DNA of 64,000 bases from PLanc-01 sp035342095. Lineage in GTDB: Bacteria > Planctomycetota > Phycisphaerae > Sedimentisphaerales > Anaerobacaceae. Position numbers and translations under genes: made by a program. The notes beneath the pieces were generated by a model. That model had not been told where the DNA came from. It ran no database searches and worked only from the letters and a program-made list of their open reading frames with translations. The stretch is from the NCBI GenBank assembly GCA_035342095.1, contig DAOQWL010000005.1, positions 57,686 to 121,685 on the forward strand, given 5' to 3'. Below, one piece after another: positions 42,415 to 55,900 of this stretch (the stretch's first letter is position 1; each line of letters starts with the position of its first letter).

Positions 42415-43749
42415 GTGCTCGGATGTCATCTCGGACGCTTGTTTCAAGTCACCGTCGCGGGTGGCTCATACCAGGAAGGACTCACCAGCATGTTGCAGGG
42501 TGTCCCGCCGGGGATTCTGCTGACCGAGCAGGAAATCTACGGCGACCTGCTCCTTCGCAAGCCCGGCGCGGATGAGCTGTCCAGCCCGCGCAAGGAGCCG
42601 GACCTGCCGGTCATCTACACGGGCGTGAATGCCGCCGACACGATCGAGAACGCAGGCAACAGGAATCACACGAACGGCACCCCCCTGACGATCCTGATCC
42701 CGAACCTGGACCGCCACTTCATCCACATCAAGCAGTACCAGGACACGAACCGCACGCCCCGTCCGGGCCACGCATCGTACGCCAGCTTCGTGAAGTACGG
42801 CCCGGACGACGACGCCATCGGCGCAGGCATCTTCAGCGGGCGCTATACCTCGACCATCGTCGCGGCCGGCTATGTCGCCAAGAAGATCCTTCAGAAGTGC
42901 GGCATCGAAGTGTTCGCCTACGCCAGGGAGATTGCGGGCGTTCGCTGTCCCGACATTCCGCACGAGGCGGCCCTGCGATCCGCGAGCGACTACAAGACCA
43001 TGCGGCGGGACCTCGATCCGTTCTACCAGGAACTCTACGTCAAAGGTCGGCTCAACATGGACATGCGGCTGCTGGAGAAGGCAGCGGTGCTGGCCCAGGT
43101 CGAAAATGAGATCGACGAGATCCGCGACCGAGCGCCTCGGATGTCGCCCGAGGAGGTCCGCGAGCGGTACGGCGTACACCCGGTTCTCAACTGCCCGGAC
43201 ATCGAGGCCGCCCAGGCCATGGTCGATGCCTGCAACCGGATCTGCCAGATGGGCGACTCCGCGGGCGGGGTCGTCGAGGTCATCGTCACCGGCGCCCCGG
43301 TCGGCCTGGGCGAGCCGGTCTTCGCCAAGCTTGATGCGGAACTCGGGCGGATGCTCGGCATCGGCGCCGTCAAGGGCGTCGAGGTCGGAGCGGGATTCGC
43401 GGTCAAAGACATGACCGGCTACCAGGACAACGACCAGATGCACGCGGTGAACGGCAAGGTGGCCTTCCAGTCGAACAACGCCGGCGGCATCACCGGCGGC
43501 CTGACCACCGGCCAGCCCATCGTGGTCCGCCTGGCGGTCAAGCCGACGCCGACCATCGCCAAGCCGCAGCAGACGATCGACAAGTACACGCTGGAAAACA
43601 AGGCCCTGGCAGCCATCACACGCCGGGACCCAACCATCGTGGCCAGGATCTGGCCGGTTGCGGAGAACTACACCGCCCTGGTCATCCTCGATCACCTCAT
43701 GATGCACTACGGATACCAGGCGATCCGAAACCGAGTCGAGCAGGCGTAG
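42415..43749 (+). CDS. Divergent chorismate-synthase-like protein lacking key cofactor motifs
   Basis: 444 residues from GTG 42415 (AGGAG 8 bases upstream). The order of landmarks follows chorismate synthase: LGRLFQVTVAGGSYQEG, LQGVPPGILLTEQEIYGDLL, RTPRPGHASYASFVKYGP, GDSAGGVVEVIVTGAPVGLG, and GGITGGLTTGQPIVVRLAVK. Two signatures are altered: GESHG has become GGSYQEG (histidine to tyrosine), and the GGGRSSARET stretch has become GAGIFSGRYTST. The RPGH histidine remains. An insertion of about 50 residues lies in the middle (near 200-260). The family probably still binds a related ligand, but chorismate synthase activity is doubtful. It lies 139 bp after the fusion on the same strand. Confidence 0.85.
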   Translation: MLGCHLGRLFQVTVAGGSYQEGLTSMLQGVPPGILLTEQEIYGDLLLRKPGADELSSPRKEPDLPVIYTGVNAADTIENAGNRNHTNGTPLTILIPNLDRHFIHIKQYQDTNRTPRPGHASYASFVKYGPDDDAIGAGIFSGRYTSTIVAAGYVAKKILQKCGIEVFAYAREIAGVRCPDIPHEAALRSASDYKTMRRDLDPFYQELYVKGRLNMDMRLLEKAAVLAQVENEIDEIRDRAPRMSPEEVRERYGVHPVLNCPDIEAAQAMVDACNRICQMGDSAGGVVEVIVTGAPVGLGEPVFAKLDAELGRMLGIGAVKGVEVGAGFAVKDMTGYQDNDQMHAVNGKVAFQSNNAGGITGGLTTGQPIVVRLAVKPTPTIAKPQQTIDKYTLENKALAAITRRDPTIVARIWPVAENYTALVILDHLMMHYGYQAIRNRVEQA

Positions 43750-43842
43750 GAGCCCCGGCGTCCCAGCCGCGGCCGGCCCGCGAGCTTTGCCCGCCATCCT
43801 GGGCCCGCGTCCCGTTCCCCAGACTCAGCAAGTCCCAAAAGC

Positions 43843-43878
43843 AAGCCCCGGGTTGCCCCGGGGCTTGGTCTTTCTATT
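43843..43878. terminator. Bidirectional terminator between the shikimate operon and the giant gene
   Basis: Perfect 9-bp stem AAGCCCCGG (43843-43851) and CCGGGGCTT (43858-43866), loop GTTGCC. It is followed on the plus strand by a T-rich run (GGTCTTTCTATT) and on the minus strand by GCTTTTGGG. It serves the convergent genes at 43749 and 43933. Confidence 0.75.
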
Positions 43879-43932
43879 CCTTGACGATCCCGCCGGACTT
43901 CCTGCACCGGAAGAACACACCTGACAACGCTG

Positions 43933-46900
43933 TCATCCGCCGCCGATGAGAGCCATCTTCGCCCAATCCGAATACGCCGTCTCGTTGCCGTAGGCATCGC
44001 GGGCCTTGACTTTGAACCGCAGACTCCGGTTCTTGCCACCGACCCGGATGGACCACGTCGGATCAGTCCTCCAACCGCTGGAGAAGCCGGCCGGGGATTC
44101 ACCGTCATAGGGCTCTTCGCAGAGGAAGTAGTATTCGATGCCGCCGCTGGGGTCGGTCGCGGTGACCGCCGTCATTTCGGCGTAGTAGTCCCAGTTGCCG
44201 AGGCCGCCATAGACCTCCTGGGGCATCCCGTTGGGATCGAACTGCATCGGGTTTGGCGTCGGGGGATCCGACTCCGGCGCCGTGTTCGTCGTAGCGCAGA
44301 TCCAGCCGGACCACTCGGTCTGGTTGTTCGCGGCCGAGAGGTCGCGGGCCCTGACGCGATAGCAGTGCGTCGTCGCCGGCGGTAGATTCACATCGGTGTA
44401 GACCTGGCTGTCGATCCAGCCGCTGTCGTGGCCGCCGTCCGCTTCGTTGGCATCGAAGTAGTATTGGACGCCGTTGTCATCGTAGGCAATCCTGGCCGTC
44501 ATGGTGATCGACGTATAGGAATCGGCCACGGCAGAAATCGACTGGATGTACGGCTCGGGCGTCGGCGCCACCTTATCGGCGGTTCCGGCGATCCTAATCT
44601 CGGACCACTCGGTCTCGTTGCGCCAGGGCGAGAGGTCTCGCGCCTTGACGCGATAACCGTACTCGACGCCCTTGGCCAGGCCGCTGTCCACGTAGGACCG
44701 GCTCGTAATCCAGCCGCTGTCGTGGCCGTTGCCATAGACGCAATCGAAGTAGTACTCGACATTCCAGCCCCAGGAATCGACCGCCTCAACAGCCACCATG
44801 CGGGCGGCGGTACTGTCGGCCATGTACGGCTCGACTGCCCACGCAGCCGGATTCGGCAGCGGAGCGGTCTCGTCCCTGACCAACCAGCAATCGGCAAAGA
44901 AGGCCAGGTCGAAGGCATCGACCGCCGAGTCGAACGTGAAATCGGCGCCGCTGCACCAGCCATCGGAGGCAGAGCAGCCTGTGCTGAGCCACTGGCTGGC
45001 GAACTCCGCGAAGTCCTCGAAGGTGATCTGGCCGTCGTAGACGAGATCACAGAACTTGCACGGCTCGAGAATCGCATGATGGTATCCGATATCCACCACT
45101 CCCGTGTCGGGCTCGCTGTCCGTTCGGGTCGAGTACCGCGACATTCCGACCACACTGGCCAGGCTGCTGCCGGCATCGACGCACGGGCTCTTGTCGCTCA
45201 GGTAGAAGTTGTCCAGCGGACCTTCCACGAACTTCGGATCCTTGCGGAGGATGCCTTCGCCATACACCAGCGTGCAGCCGACATCGACGTACACGTCGTT
45301 CGGACCGGCGAAGATGTCGCTGTACGACACACGGAGCGTACCGCAATGCGGATCGAGATCGAAGCCGGTCCCGACCGCCAGTTCCGTCCCGAGGCGGGCG
45401 CCGTTCGCCCAGAAGATGGAGTCGACAACCTGGGCGTCGCTGAAGTAGCCGCAGAACAGGCCGCCGCCGAAGCCGACTCGGTTGTCGTTCGGGTCGATGG
45501 ACTGATTCGCATAGAACGTGCAGTTCCGGATCGTCGGCGTGGCATACCAGTTGGTCGAGATGCCGCCGCCGTCGCGGGTCGCCAGGTTGCCGCGGATCAG
45601 ACAGTTGATGATCGACGTGCTGTTGTCCCCGCGGAGGTAGATGCCGCCGCCGGAGCCGTCGCAGGAGTTACCGGCAATGTTGCAGTCCTGGATCGTGCCG
45701 GTCGCAGACGAGAAGAAGATGCCCGCGCCCGCGGCCACGACCCCGTCGCCGGCCACGTCGCCGGTGTTGACGAGGGCGATGTTGTTCCTCACCTCGCAAC
45801 CGGCGATGCCGATCTCACCGCCCACGCCGGCCACGCCGGCGCCGCGGATGGCGGTGTTCCTCGCCAGGATCGTGTCCATCAGGCTCGCGACCGCGTCGGC
45901 CAGATAGACGGCGCCGCCGGTATCTGCTTCGTTATCCACGAAGTTGCAGTCCTCGAAGGACACGCTGGCAGAGTACTCGGCCGCGACGCCGCCGCCGAAG
46001 CCGACGTAGGGATCCGACCGGAAGTTGCCGGAGTCGGCCGAAGCGGTGTTGTTCTCGAAGTTGCAGCCTCGGAACGCCACCACCGTGTCGGCGGCACAGT
46101 AGACGGCGCCGCCGTAGCTGGGCACCTCGAAGGCAGTCAACGGCTCGGTGAGCCTGCCGGTCGGCGGCTGGGCGCCGCCCTGGCCGGTCATGCCGCCGAC
46201 GGTGCTGTTGCCACGAAGGGTGCACTCGACGAACTCAGCCTTGCTTGCGGCATCGATGAAGACGCCGCCGCCGTAGGCGGAGTACCAGCGATAATCGCCG
46301 ATGTACGAGCCGCCGCCCAGAGGCACATTGCTCACGCTGAGGGAGACATTCTCAGATGCGAAAGCCATCTGAATATAGGTGGCATAGTCCCATTCCCAGA
46401 TCTTCCACAAGTCGCGCGTAACCGCGGTCGCCCCGAGCCTGTCGGGATCGATGTCGATCGGCAGGGACGGAGTGTAGTTGCCGCCGTAGTTGGCCAGACC
46501 GCCGTTATCGACGCCGGCGCCGCCGTTGCCGCCGCTGCCGGCTTGCGCGGAGTTGTTCTCGATGGTGCAGTTGACGAACAACGGATTGGTGTTGGACGCA
46601 CAGTAGATCGCGCCGCCGCGAGCCCAACCGCCCCAACCGCCGCGACCCGCGTTCTGGCTCGTCGTGGCTGCGACGCCGTTGCCGCCGTCGCCGCCGGTGA
46701 TGGAGTTGTTGCGGATCACGCAGTTCTTGATCGTCGGGCTGGCGCCAGGCAGCAGGATCATGGCCGCACCCTGGATCGGCACGCCATCCCCGCCATTCGG
46801 ATGCCCACCGGCCCGGTCTCCGTCGTCGCCGTTGTCGGCGATGCCGCCGAAGTTCTCAATCGTAAAGCCGTTGAGCACGGTGCGTCGGCTCGCAGAGGCG

Positions 46901-49900
46901 GTGAACACGACGCCCAGGCGGCTCCACGTGTTGCCGCCGATACCGCCGGGGCCGCTGATCACCGTCGAGGCTACCGTGCGAGGATCGTCCGGGTTGCGGG
47001 ACGTGATGGTGATTTCCTTGCTCATGATCAGGCCGACCTCGCCGTATCCACTGTAATAGGTGCCCGGATCGACGAGGATGGTGTCGCCGTCCTCGGCGGC
47101 CGTAACGGCCCCCTGGATCGTCGTGTAGTCGCCCGGCACGGTAACGACCCTGGCCGTGCGCTGCTGCAGAGTGACAGTCACATGCCGGTCCGACGTGAGC
47201 GTCACGTAGTTGACCAGGCTGGTCAGCGTGTCGTCGTTGGTGCCCGTCCAGGCCTTGACCCGCCAGCCGTCTTCGGCTTTCACCGCGAGACGGATGACAT
47301 TGTCGGTCGAGCCTTCGTACACCACGGCGATGGCAGGCGTCACAATGCCATGCACCAACCCGTCGGTGGCGTCGGGCAGCACTTGGGCTGTCAACGTGTA
47401 GAGCGTCACACCCTGGGCGTAGTGGTAACCCATGTCCACGATGCCGGAGTCGGCAACGCCGTCGGCACGCGTGGTCCGGGCGCCCAGACTGCTGTTCGGA
47501 TCGACCGATCCGCTTCCGGCGTCGACCGCCGGGCTCTGACGCGACTGGCCGGCCGCCGTCTGGTCCAGGTAGTATCCGGCCAGGAAGTACGGGTCAGCAT
47601 CGATATTGCCCAAATTCGGGTCCCAGCTCTGTGTGCCGGCATTCCAGCCCGACAGCGTGGAGCCGTCGGCCACGTAGATCGACGACCCGGCCCGCGTCAG
47701 CGGCAGAATGCCCGCCACGACCGCGGCCGTTTCCACCGTCATATCGTTGGCGTCCCGCGCCTGCACGGCAACGCCGTCGGTCAGGTTCGCCAGGGCCTCG
47801 TAGTAGGCCTGCACGTCGTTGGCTTCGCCGATCTGGAGGGTGTGAACCCTCTTGCTCGACTCTCTCGACAGGGCCTCGATGACATCGCTGAGCCGATAGC
47901 CCACGACGAGTTCCGGATTGTGCGGAACGCCGTCGCCGATCAGCAGGACGACGCGGGCCACGCGCCCGGTTCGCCATTCGTCGAGGTCATTGGCCTCGGC
48001 CGTTTGAGTCAGGGCATAGTAGACCGACTCGGCCAGTTCAGGCCCGCCGGCGCCGGCCACCGCGGTGATCGAGTTGATCCCACTGACGACCGTGTCGACA
48101 TCCTCGGTGAACGGGGTCACGACGCGGTACGGGTAGTCCGTCGCGACGCCGCCCGCCCGCTCCGTATCGTTGAAATCGCGGAAGTCCACGACCGCCATGC
48201 GGCAGTCGGCGACGTTGGCGTCGATCGCCTTGGCGATCTTGGCCGCCGCCTCTCGGACGTACCTCATGGAGGGGATCATCGTGTCCGTCGAATCGATCAC
48301 GAAGACCATGTCCAGACCCACCGCGGAGGCGCTGGAATCGGGACTGGGCTCGACATCGCTGTAGGTCACTTGCATGGCGGACGGGCTGGACGTCTCGCCC
48401 GTGACGGCCAGTTGCGATCCCCTGTCGTTGCTGACGTTGTCCCACACGATGGAGTTCGTCAGGACGACGTTGGACCCGTATCCGGCGTAGACGCCGGCTC
48501 CGAGCGCCTCTCCCGCGAGGCTCTTGACGGAGTTGTTGCCGATCGTGCAGCTGGCGATTCGAGCGTTGACCTGCCAACTGCAGGAGATGCCGGCGCCGTC
48601 CCTGCCGGCCGAGTTGTCCGTCACCAGGCAGTTGAACAGAGTCCGGAGACCGGACCGGCCGGCCGTGAGATACAGACCGCCGCCCGAGGTGGCCGCTGCG
48701 TTGCGGCTGATCTGGCAATCCGAGATCAGCGTCGGACCCGCGTAGGCATAGACGCCGCCGCCCTGGGCAGCAGCCGTGCCGCCGCGGACATTGTCGATCA
48801 CGACCGCGTTCACGTCGTACACGAAGTTCGGATCGGTCGGCGAGATCGGAGCGGACGTGCCGTCGATGGGCAGGAAGAACTGCCGCTGGACGCCCAGGAC
48901 CTCGTTGTGCTTGATCGAGCACCGCAGGATCTTCGAATCCGGCGTATCGTAGCAGTACAGGCCACCGCCGCGATGGGCCGAGTTGTAGGCCACGTTGCAG
49001 TCGGCGATCTCGATGCGGCTGCCGGTCAGGTAGATCGCGCCGCCGGCCTCGTTCACATCGTTGTGCGTGAACGCGCTGCCGCCGATCGAGCCGGCACACT
49101 GGCCGCTGAAGTAGAGGGCGCCGCCGCTCTCGTCGGCGAGGTTCTTCGTGAAGTTGCAGCCGCTCACCTCGATAGCGCACTCGCGACCGTAGAACACGGC
49201 GCCGCCGAGGAGGTCCGTCGCGTTCTCCGAGAAGTCGCACTGGACGAACTTCGAGGCCGCCCTGGGCGCGTGATAGACCGCGCCGCCGCGATCGTTGGCG
49301 TCATTGGCGGTGAACCGGCAGTTCGTGAACGTCGCCAGGCCGTCCGGGCCGCAGTAGATGGCGCCGCCGTAGCCGAGGGCCGTGCAGTTCGTGAACGAGC
49401 AGTTGGTGAACGTCGGCCTGCTCCCGGTGTGGATGTAGACCGCGCCTGCACTGCCGGCGCCGAAGGGTTGGCCCGTCGCGGTGAGGATCGCATTCCATGC
49501 GTGGCAGTTGTCGATCTGCACGTTCGTAAACGTCGGGTTGGCGTTGGCGCCGATGTAGATCGCGCCGCCGCTGGAGAACGAGACGGCCGAATTGCTGATC
49601 ATGACGTTGATGAAGGTCGGGCTGCAACCCGCGCCGATGTACACCGCGGCGCCGGGTTCCAGCAAGGTGGCGCCGTTCATGATCGTGATGCCGGTGATGA
49701 TCGTGTCGGGACCTTCGCCACTGTTGAAGATCAGGGCGCGTCCCGAGGCGCCGCAATCGATAACCGTCTGAGCGACAATCCTGGGATCGTCGGGATTCGT
49801 GCTGGTCAGACGGATCTGCTTGCCGCGCAGGTTGATCAAGCCGCTGTAGACGCCCGACGAGATGATGATCGTGTCGCCGTTGGCGGCCGAATTGACCGCC

Positions 49901-52900
49901 TCCTGAATCCCGGTGGCCTTCTCGCTGCCGACGACGATCTCCTTGGGCAGACGGAACCGGACCCGCAGGACCCGATTCGCGTCCACGACGAGGTTGTACT
50001 CGGGCCGGAGGGACAGGAGCGTGTCGTTCGCGTCATACCAGCCCTGCAGATAGTAACCGGCGTTCGGCACGGCCTTGAGAACGAGTTCCGTGCCTTCCAG
50101 ATAGGAACCACTGCCGGGCTGCACGACGCCGTGGGTCTGGCCCCTCGAGTCGGCGACCACGGTCACGGTCAACTGATAGACCGGCACCGCCTTGGCGTAG
50201 TGATAGCCGAGGTCCACCCGGTTGGCGTCGAAGACGCCGTCGATGCGGGTCGTACGATCCGCCAGGCCGATGGCCTGGGCCGAGTCGCTGCCGGCATCGA
50301 CCGCCGGGCTCTGCGAGTCCTGTCCCGCGGCCGTCTGGCTCAGGTAGTAACCGGAGATGAAGCACGGATCCGCCACGATCACGTTGGCGGCAGTGCCCCA
50401 CAGGGTCGCGTCCCACGTCGGGTACGTCGCGGTCTTCGCCGCCAACCAGCCGTTCAGCTCGCAGTTGGCGCCGATGTAGATCGCCGGACCGCTGGGCAGC
50501 GTCAGGGCCGCACCGAGGTTCACTCTGGGCTTCGTGATCGCCACCTTGGTGTCGGTGACGGGATCGCCCGTGGTCTTCAGGAGCTTCTCGACCTCGGCAG
50601 GAGTGAGGTATCTGCCGAGCCGTTCGAGAGCCGCTTGTTGAATCGAGGCCACGCAGCCTGCCACGAACGGCGTGGCGGACGACGTGCCGTTGAAGGACGG
50701 GAAGTAATCGCCGGCGTCGTAGCCCGCGGCGCCAACCATATCCGTCGTGTAGACCGGGTCTGCAGGCGCCAGGACGTCCAAGTTCTCCGCCGCATTGGAG
50801 TACTCCGTCACGAGACCGCTCACGTCGTACAAGGCGCCCACGGAGATCACATTGGACATGGCCGCCGGCCAGCCGATTCCCGTGGTGAAGTACTCATTGC
50901 CCGAGGCCGCCACGATCGTGATGCCCACGCTGACTGCCGTGTCGGCCAGAACCGCCATGCTCGGCGAATAGGCATCCGCCACGTTGGCGTCGTCGAACGA
51001 CACGCTCAGGCCCCAGCTATTGCTCATGACCTTGATCGGGTGTTCCGGATCGTCATTGCGGTGGGTGATGCACCAATCCCAGGCTCTCAGGGCGGCGTCC
51101 GTCGGGATGTTCCCGTCGTCCGCTCCGATTTTGAGAGCGTAGATCCGAGCCCCATAGGCGACGCCGCCGATGTAGTCCTCGACCGAGGCGAGTTCGCCGG
51201 CCGCGATGCCGGCGCAGCAGGTGCCGTGTGCCACGACCACCGGCATCGGATCGGGGTCGTTCTCCGCGGTATCGTAGCCGCCGATCACCTTCTCATTGGG
51301 GAAGGTGCTCGTCGCGGCGTTGCCGGTTCCACCGAGCATCGGATGCGTGTAATCGACACCCGAGTCCACGATGGCGATGGAGATGCCCCGCCCGTTGTAG
51401 GTGTGGCGGATCTCCCGTGCGTTGCCCAGCGCCAGGGCCTGGCGCATCGCCAGTTTGGCGTAGCGGACCGGCTCGATGTGCCGGACCAAGGGGTTGGTCT
51501 TCAGGCGGTCCAGACCGGCCTTGGTCACTTGGCCGGAGAAGGAGGCCACGTTCGCGTACGTCTGGCGAGCGGTGAACTCGCCCGACTGGAAGGCGTTGAG
51601 GACGGTCGCCCGCCGATTGGCGAGCTGCGCCTGGAACTGCACCACGGCCTCGCGGCTGTTCCAATCGACCGCATCGCGTCCGTCGGGCTCGTGGAGCGTC
51701 ACGATGACCGCTGCAGTGCCGTTGGAGGCGAGTTCGGCGTTGATCGTGGCGGAATCGATCAGGACGTCGCCTCCGGCGGTCGCGCCGACGGAGGTCTCCG
51801 CCTGAACGCCGGACCTCGCGACCGTCGCGAGCGGATCGATCATGTCGTTCGGGTCGAACGCGGGTCCGATGTCGCTGTACGACATCGTCACGCCGGACAT
51901 GTACGCGCCGCTGTCGCTCCCGCTGCCGATCGCCAATTGGGCGCCGTCGACTCCGAAGTTGCCCCACAGGATCGAGTTGATCACCGTGGCGCTGCTGTTA
52001 TAGGAGACGTAGAGACCGCCGCCATAGCCGGGATCGTCTCCGAGCGCACCGGTGACCTTGTTCTCGGTGATGGTGCAGTTGGAGATCGTGGGATCGGCAT
52101 ACCACTTGGCGGAGACGCCGCCGCCGTCGCGACCGGCCTTGTTCCGGGTCACAAGGGAATTGTGCAGGAGCGGCTCCGCGGCGCCGGTGAAGTACAGACC
52201 GCCGCCGGAGGCGCTGGCTTTGTTCTCGCGGAAGGTGCTGTTGAGGATCTGCACGGGCGAGGTGACGCCGAAGTAGGCGCCGCCGTTGCTGAACATCGTG
52301 CCGACCTGGTAGAGATTGGCATCGAAGATTCGGTACACGTCGTTGGGCTCGTAGGCCGCGACGTTGCGGAAGAAGGTCGAGCTGTCGATCGTGCCCGTCG
52401 CCTCGGCGAGGTAGACGGCCCCGCCGTGATAGGCGGTGTTGGCCGCCAGGTTGCAGTCGGTCAGTCCGAGCTCGGAATCCGCCGCGTAGATGGCGCCGCC
52501 GATCGTGGCGTTGCAGTCAATGATCGTGCAGTTGGTCATCGTGATGGAGCTGGACTCCTCGATGGCCACCGCACCGCCGTAGCCGAGGTACGGATCGTCC
52601 GGGTAGAGGAGTGAGGTGCCATCGATGGCAGGACCGCCCGGCACGCCGTTCGGATCGAATTCCCGTTCCGTCCAGCACCCGGTGAACGTGCAGTCCACCA
52701 GCTCATAACTGCTGTTGTAGCCTGCGTACAGGGCGCCGCCGAAGCTCTCGATATCGACCGGCTGCTCCGGCATTCGATAGCCCTCTGGAAGGACGGAGTC
52801 ACCACCGATGCCGCTGACGCCGCCGAGGGCGCGGTTGTTCTCGAACGTGCAGTTGACGAACCTGATCGAGCTGCCATACTCGCAGTAGACGGCGCCGCCG

Positions 52901-55900
52901 TACCCGCTGTACTTCCAGTAGTCCATATAGGGACCGTACAGCCATTCGCCGTTCCACCCCGTATCCAAAGCGTACAGGTCCTCGTCGGCATTCGATCCGA
53001 TGTACCCGCCGCCGCGTCCCGGGGGGCTCTGTGTGGTCGCGTCGCCGTTGCCACCCTTGCCGCCAACGCCGCCCTGAGCATAGCAATCCACGAAGCGGCA
53101 ATTCGTAAACGTCGGACTGCCGCTGGCGCAGTAGACCGCGCCGCCGTAGGCATAGCCGGGCCAGCCGCCGTCATGTCCCTGACCGGTCGAACTGTCGTTT
53201 CCGGGCGCTCCGGTCCCGCCAGTGACGGAGCACTCGCTGAAGGTGCATCCCACAACCGTGGGCGAACCGCCCTCGATGATGATAGCGCCGCCATAGACAG
53301 GCTCACCGTCGGGACCGTCGTCCTCAACGGTCGTAGTGTTCGGGGTCACGCCGCCATCCCACTGGCAATCCGTGAAGACGCAGTTCCGCAGGGTGGGCGA
53401 GCAACTCAGGATTTGCATGATGCTGTTGGTGATCGTGAAGCCCTGAATGGTCGCTTCGCCATCCGTCGTCGCGACTGTGAACTGCACAGCACTGATCACG
53501 GTGGCCGCGACGCAATCCGGGTCATCCGGATTCTCGCTGGTCAGCCTGATGGCCTTCTCGATGACGATCGGCGCCATGACGCTGCCCTCATAGTGCGGAC
53601 TGTACGTGCCCGTCGGCACCACGACGGTGTCGCCATCCTTGGCGTCCTCAATCGCCCTCTGGATGCTCCCGCGGTAGGCGCTGTCGTCCACCCGAATGAC
53701 CCTCGCCTTGGCGAACGTGACGACCACCGTGCGATCGGACCACATCATGATGGGGTTTTCCATCAGCTTGGACGCATCGTCGTCCGTGCCCGTCCACTGG
53801 GCGAGCGTGTAGTTCGCGACCGGCGTCGCGGTCAGCACGACCAGCGTGCCGGCGTAGTACGTTCCGCTCGTGGGCGCAACGCTCCCGTTGCCGTCCCCGA
53901 CGCTCGCGGTCAGGGTGTACTGGGGCAAGTCGGTGGCATCGCGATAGTGGTAGCCGAGATCGGCGTTGCCGTCGTCCAGGCCGTTGTCGGTCCGCGTGGT
54001 GTACTGGTCCATGCCGCTGTCGGAGGCCAGGAGATTGCTCTGGTCGAGGGCCGCGCTGTCCGCGGTCTGGCCCGCCGAGACCTGGCTGAGGTAGTAGTCG
54101 CCCAGCGGACCGGCCACGAACAGCGGGTCGCCGGTCAGGTTCGTCGTGCCCAGACTGTCGGCCGCCGCCTGGCTGGTCTGTCCCGTCGCGCTGTCATATA
54201 GACCGTAGTCGCCGTCCGGGTTGTTGTGGAACAGGCAGCAGGCAATCCGGTTGCCGCTGCCGGAGTCCACCGACCCGATGCTGCGATGGTCGTTGGCCTG
54301 GAAGATCGAACTGTTGACCAGGACATCGGACATCCAATCGGTGTAGATCGCGCCGCCCAGGGTCCGGGCGGTGTTCTCGACGAACGTGCAGAAGCTGATC
54401 TTGGGCATCGCATAGGCGATGCAGGAGATCGCGCCGCCATACGCATTCGACGAGTTGCTGGTGAACAGGCAGTTCTTGACCACGTGCTCGATGAACCCGC
54501 CGTAGAAGCAGATCGCCCCGCCGGCAGCGTCGACACCCTGGACCACGTTCTCGCTGAACCGGCTGTCCGTGATCGTCACCGGGGTCTCAGCGAAGAGCAG
54601 ACCGCCGCCCACGTCGCCGCTGCGGCTGGAGCCGATGGCGGTGTTGCCATGGACCACTGCCCGGGCCAACGTCACCGCGCCGCCCGAGGCGGTCAGGCCG
54701 GCGCCGTTGCGGGCCCGGTTGTTGACGAAGCTGCAATCGTTGAACACGGCGTTGACGTCCTTGAGGTAGACGCCGCCGCCCCAGCCTTCGGCCCCTTTAT
54801 AGGCCCGGTTGCCGGTGAAGAGGCATCGCTCGAAGTTCACCGTCAGGATCACGCTGGCGGTCGGATAGCCGTTTTCATAGTAGGCATCGAACCCGCCGCC
54901 GATATTCGCGGCCTCGTTGCTGCCGAACAGGCAGTTCTTGACCGTGGCGCCGGACCGGGTGCGAACCGCGCCGCCGCGGTCGTCGGTCGCGTTGCCGAAG
55001 AACTGGGAGTTCGTCACGTTGAAGCGAGAGGAGCCGGCCCCCATGTAGATGGCGCCGCCTTCGAAAGTCGTCGAGGTATCGCCGCCCGTCCCCTGGCTCA
55101 TGGTGAGCAGAGACGACGTGGGAGTGTACCCGATGTAGTCCGTCAGGGAGCGGTCCCGCCGCGCGTTGCCCATGAACAGGCAGTCATTGACGTCCAACAC
55201 GGATTGGCCGACCATGTACAAGGCGCCGCCGTTGTGATCGGTGAATCGGCAACCTTCCAGATCAACGGTGACCCCGGACACGCCGTAGATGGCGCCGCCT
55301 CGGGTATCCGTCTGGATCTCGGAGTAGACGCCGCCTGCGACGGTAGCGAGAACGGCCGTGAAGGCCTGGTTCGTTACGAAGTTCGAGTCCACAATGTCCG
55401 CGCTGCTCTGGGAGTCGTAGAAGATCGCGCCGCCGGCGACCACGCCGTACGTGATCGTAAGGCCGTCGCTGCCGTTCTGGGCAGGCCCGTACGGGGCATC
55501 CAGCGTGTTTCCACTGCCCCTGGCGCCGCCCAGACCGGGGACGCCCGTGCGAGCGATGTTGCTCAGGAACTGGCAGTCTCGAATGACCGGGACGCTGCCG
55601 GTCCCGCAGTAGATGGCGCCGCCGCGACCGTCGCCGACGCCGTTGCCGCCGTCGCCGCCCCAGCTCTCGTCGCCGCTGCCATTGCCGCCGTCGCCGCCGT
55701 CGCCGCCCATGCCGCCGTAGGCGGTGTTGTTCGAGAAGACGCAGTTGATCAGGAGGGGATTGCTCCCGTCCAGGCAGGCGAGGGCGCCGCCATGGCCGAT
55801 ACCGGTGCCGGTGCCGCCGTAGCCGCCCCACTGTCCATCGCCAGTGGTCTGCACGGTGGGATCGGTGTTGTCCGCCGTGGCTGGAGGCAGATAGCTCCAG

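Noticed and set aside
44428..52614. Plus-strand ORF of 2,728 codons across the giant gene
   Set aside because: It is antisense to the giant gene, rich in Arg/Val/Ala/Asp, with no recognisable domain. It arises from GC-biased codon positions in repetitive coding sequence. The same holds for the plus-strand ORFs at 54226-59118, 59221-61248 and 16607-17992.
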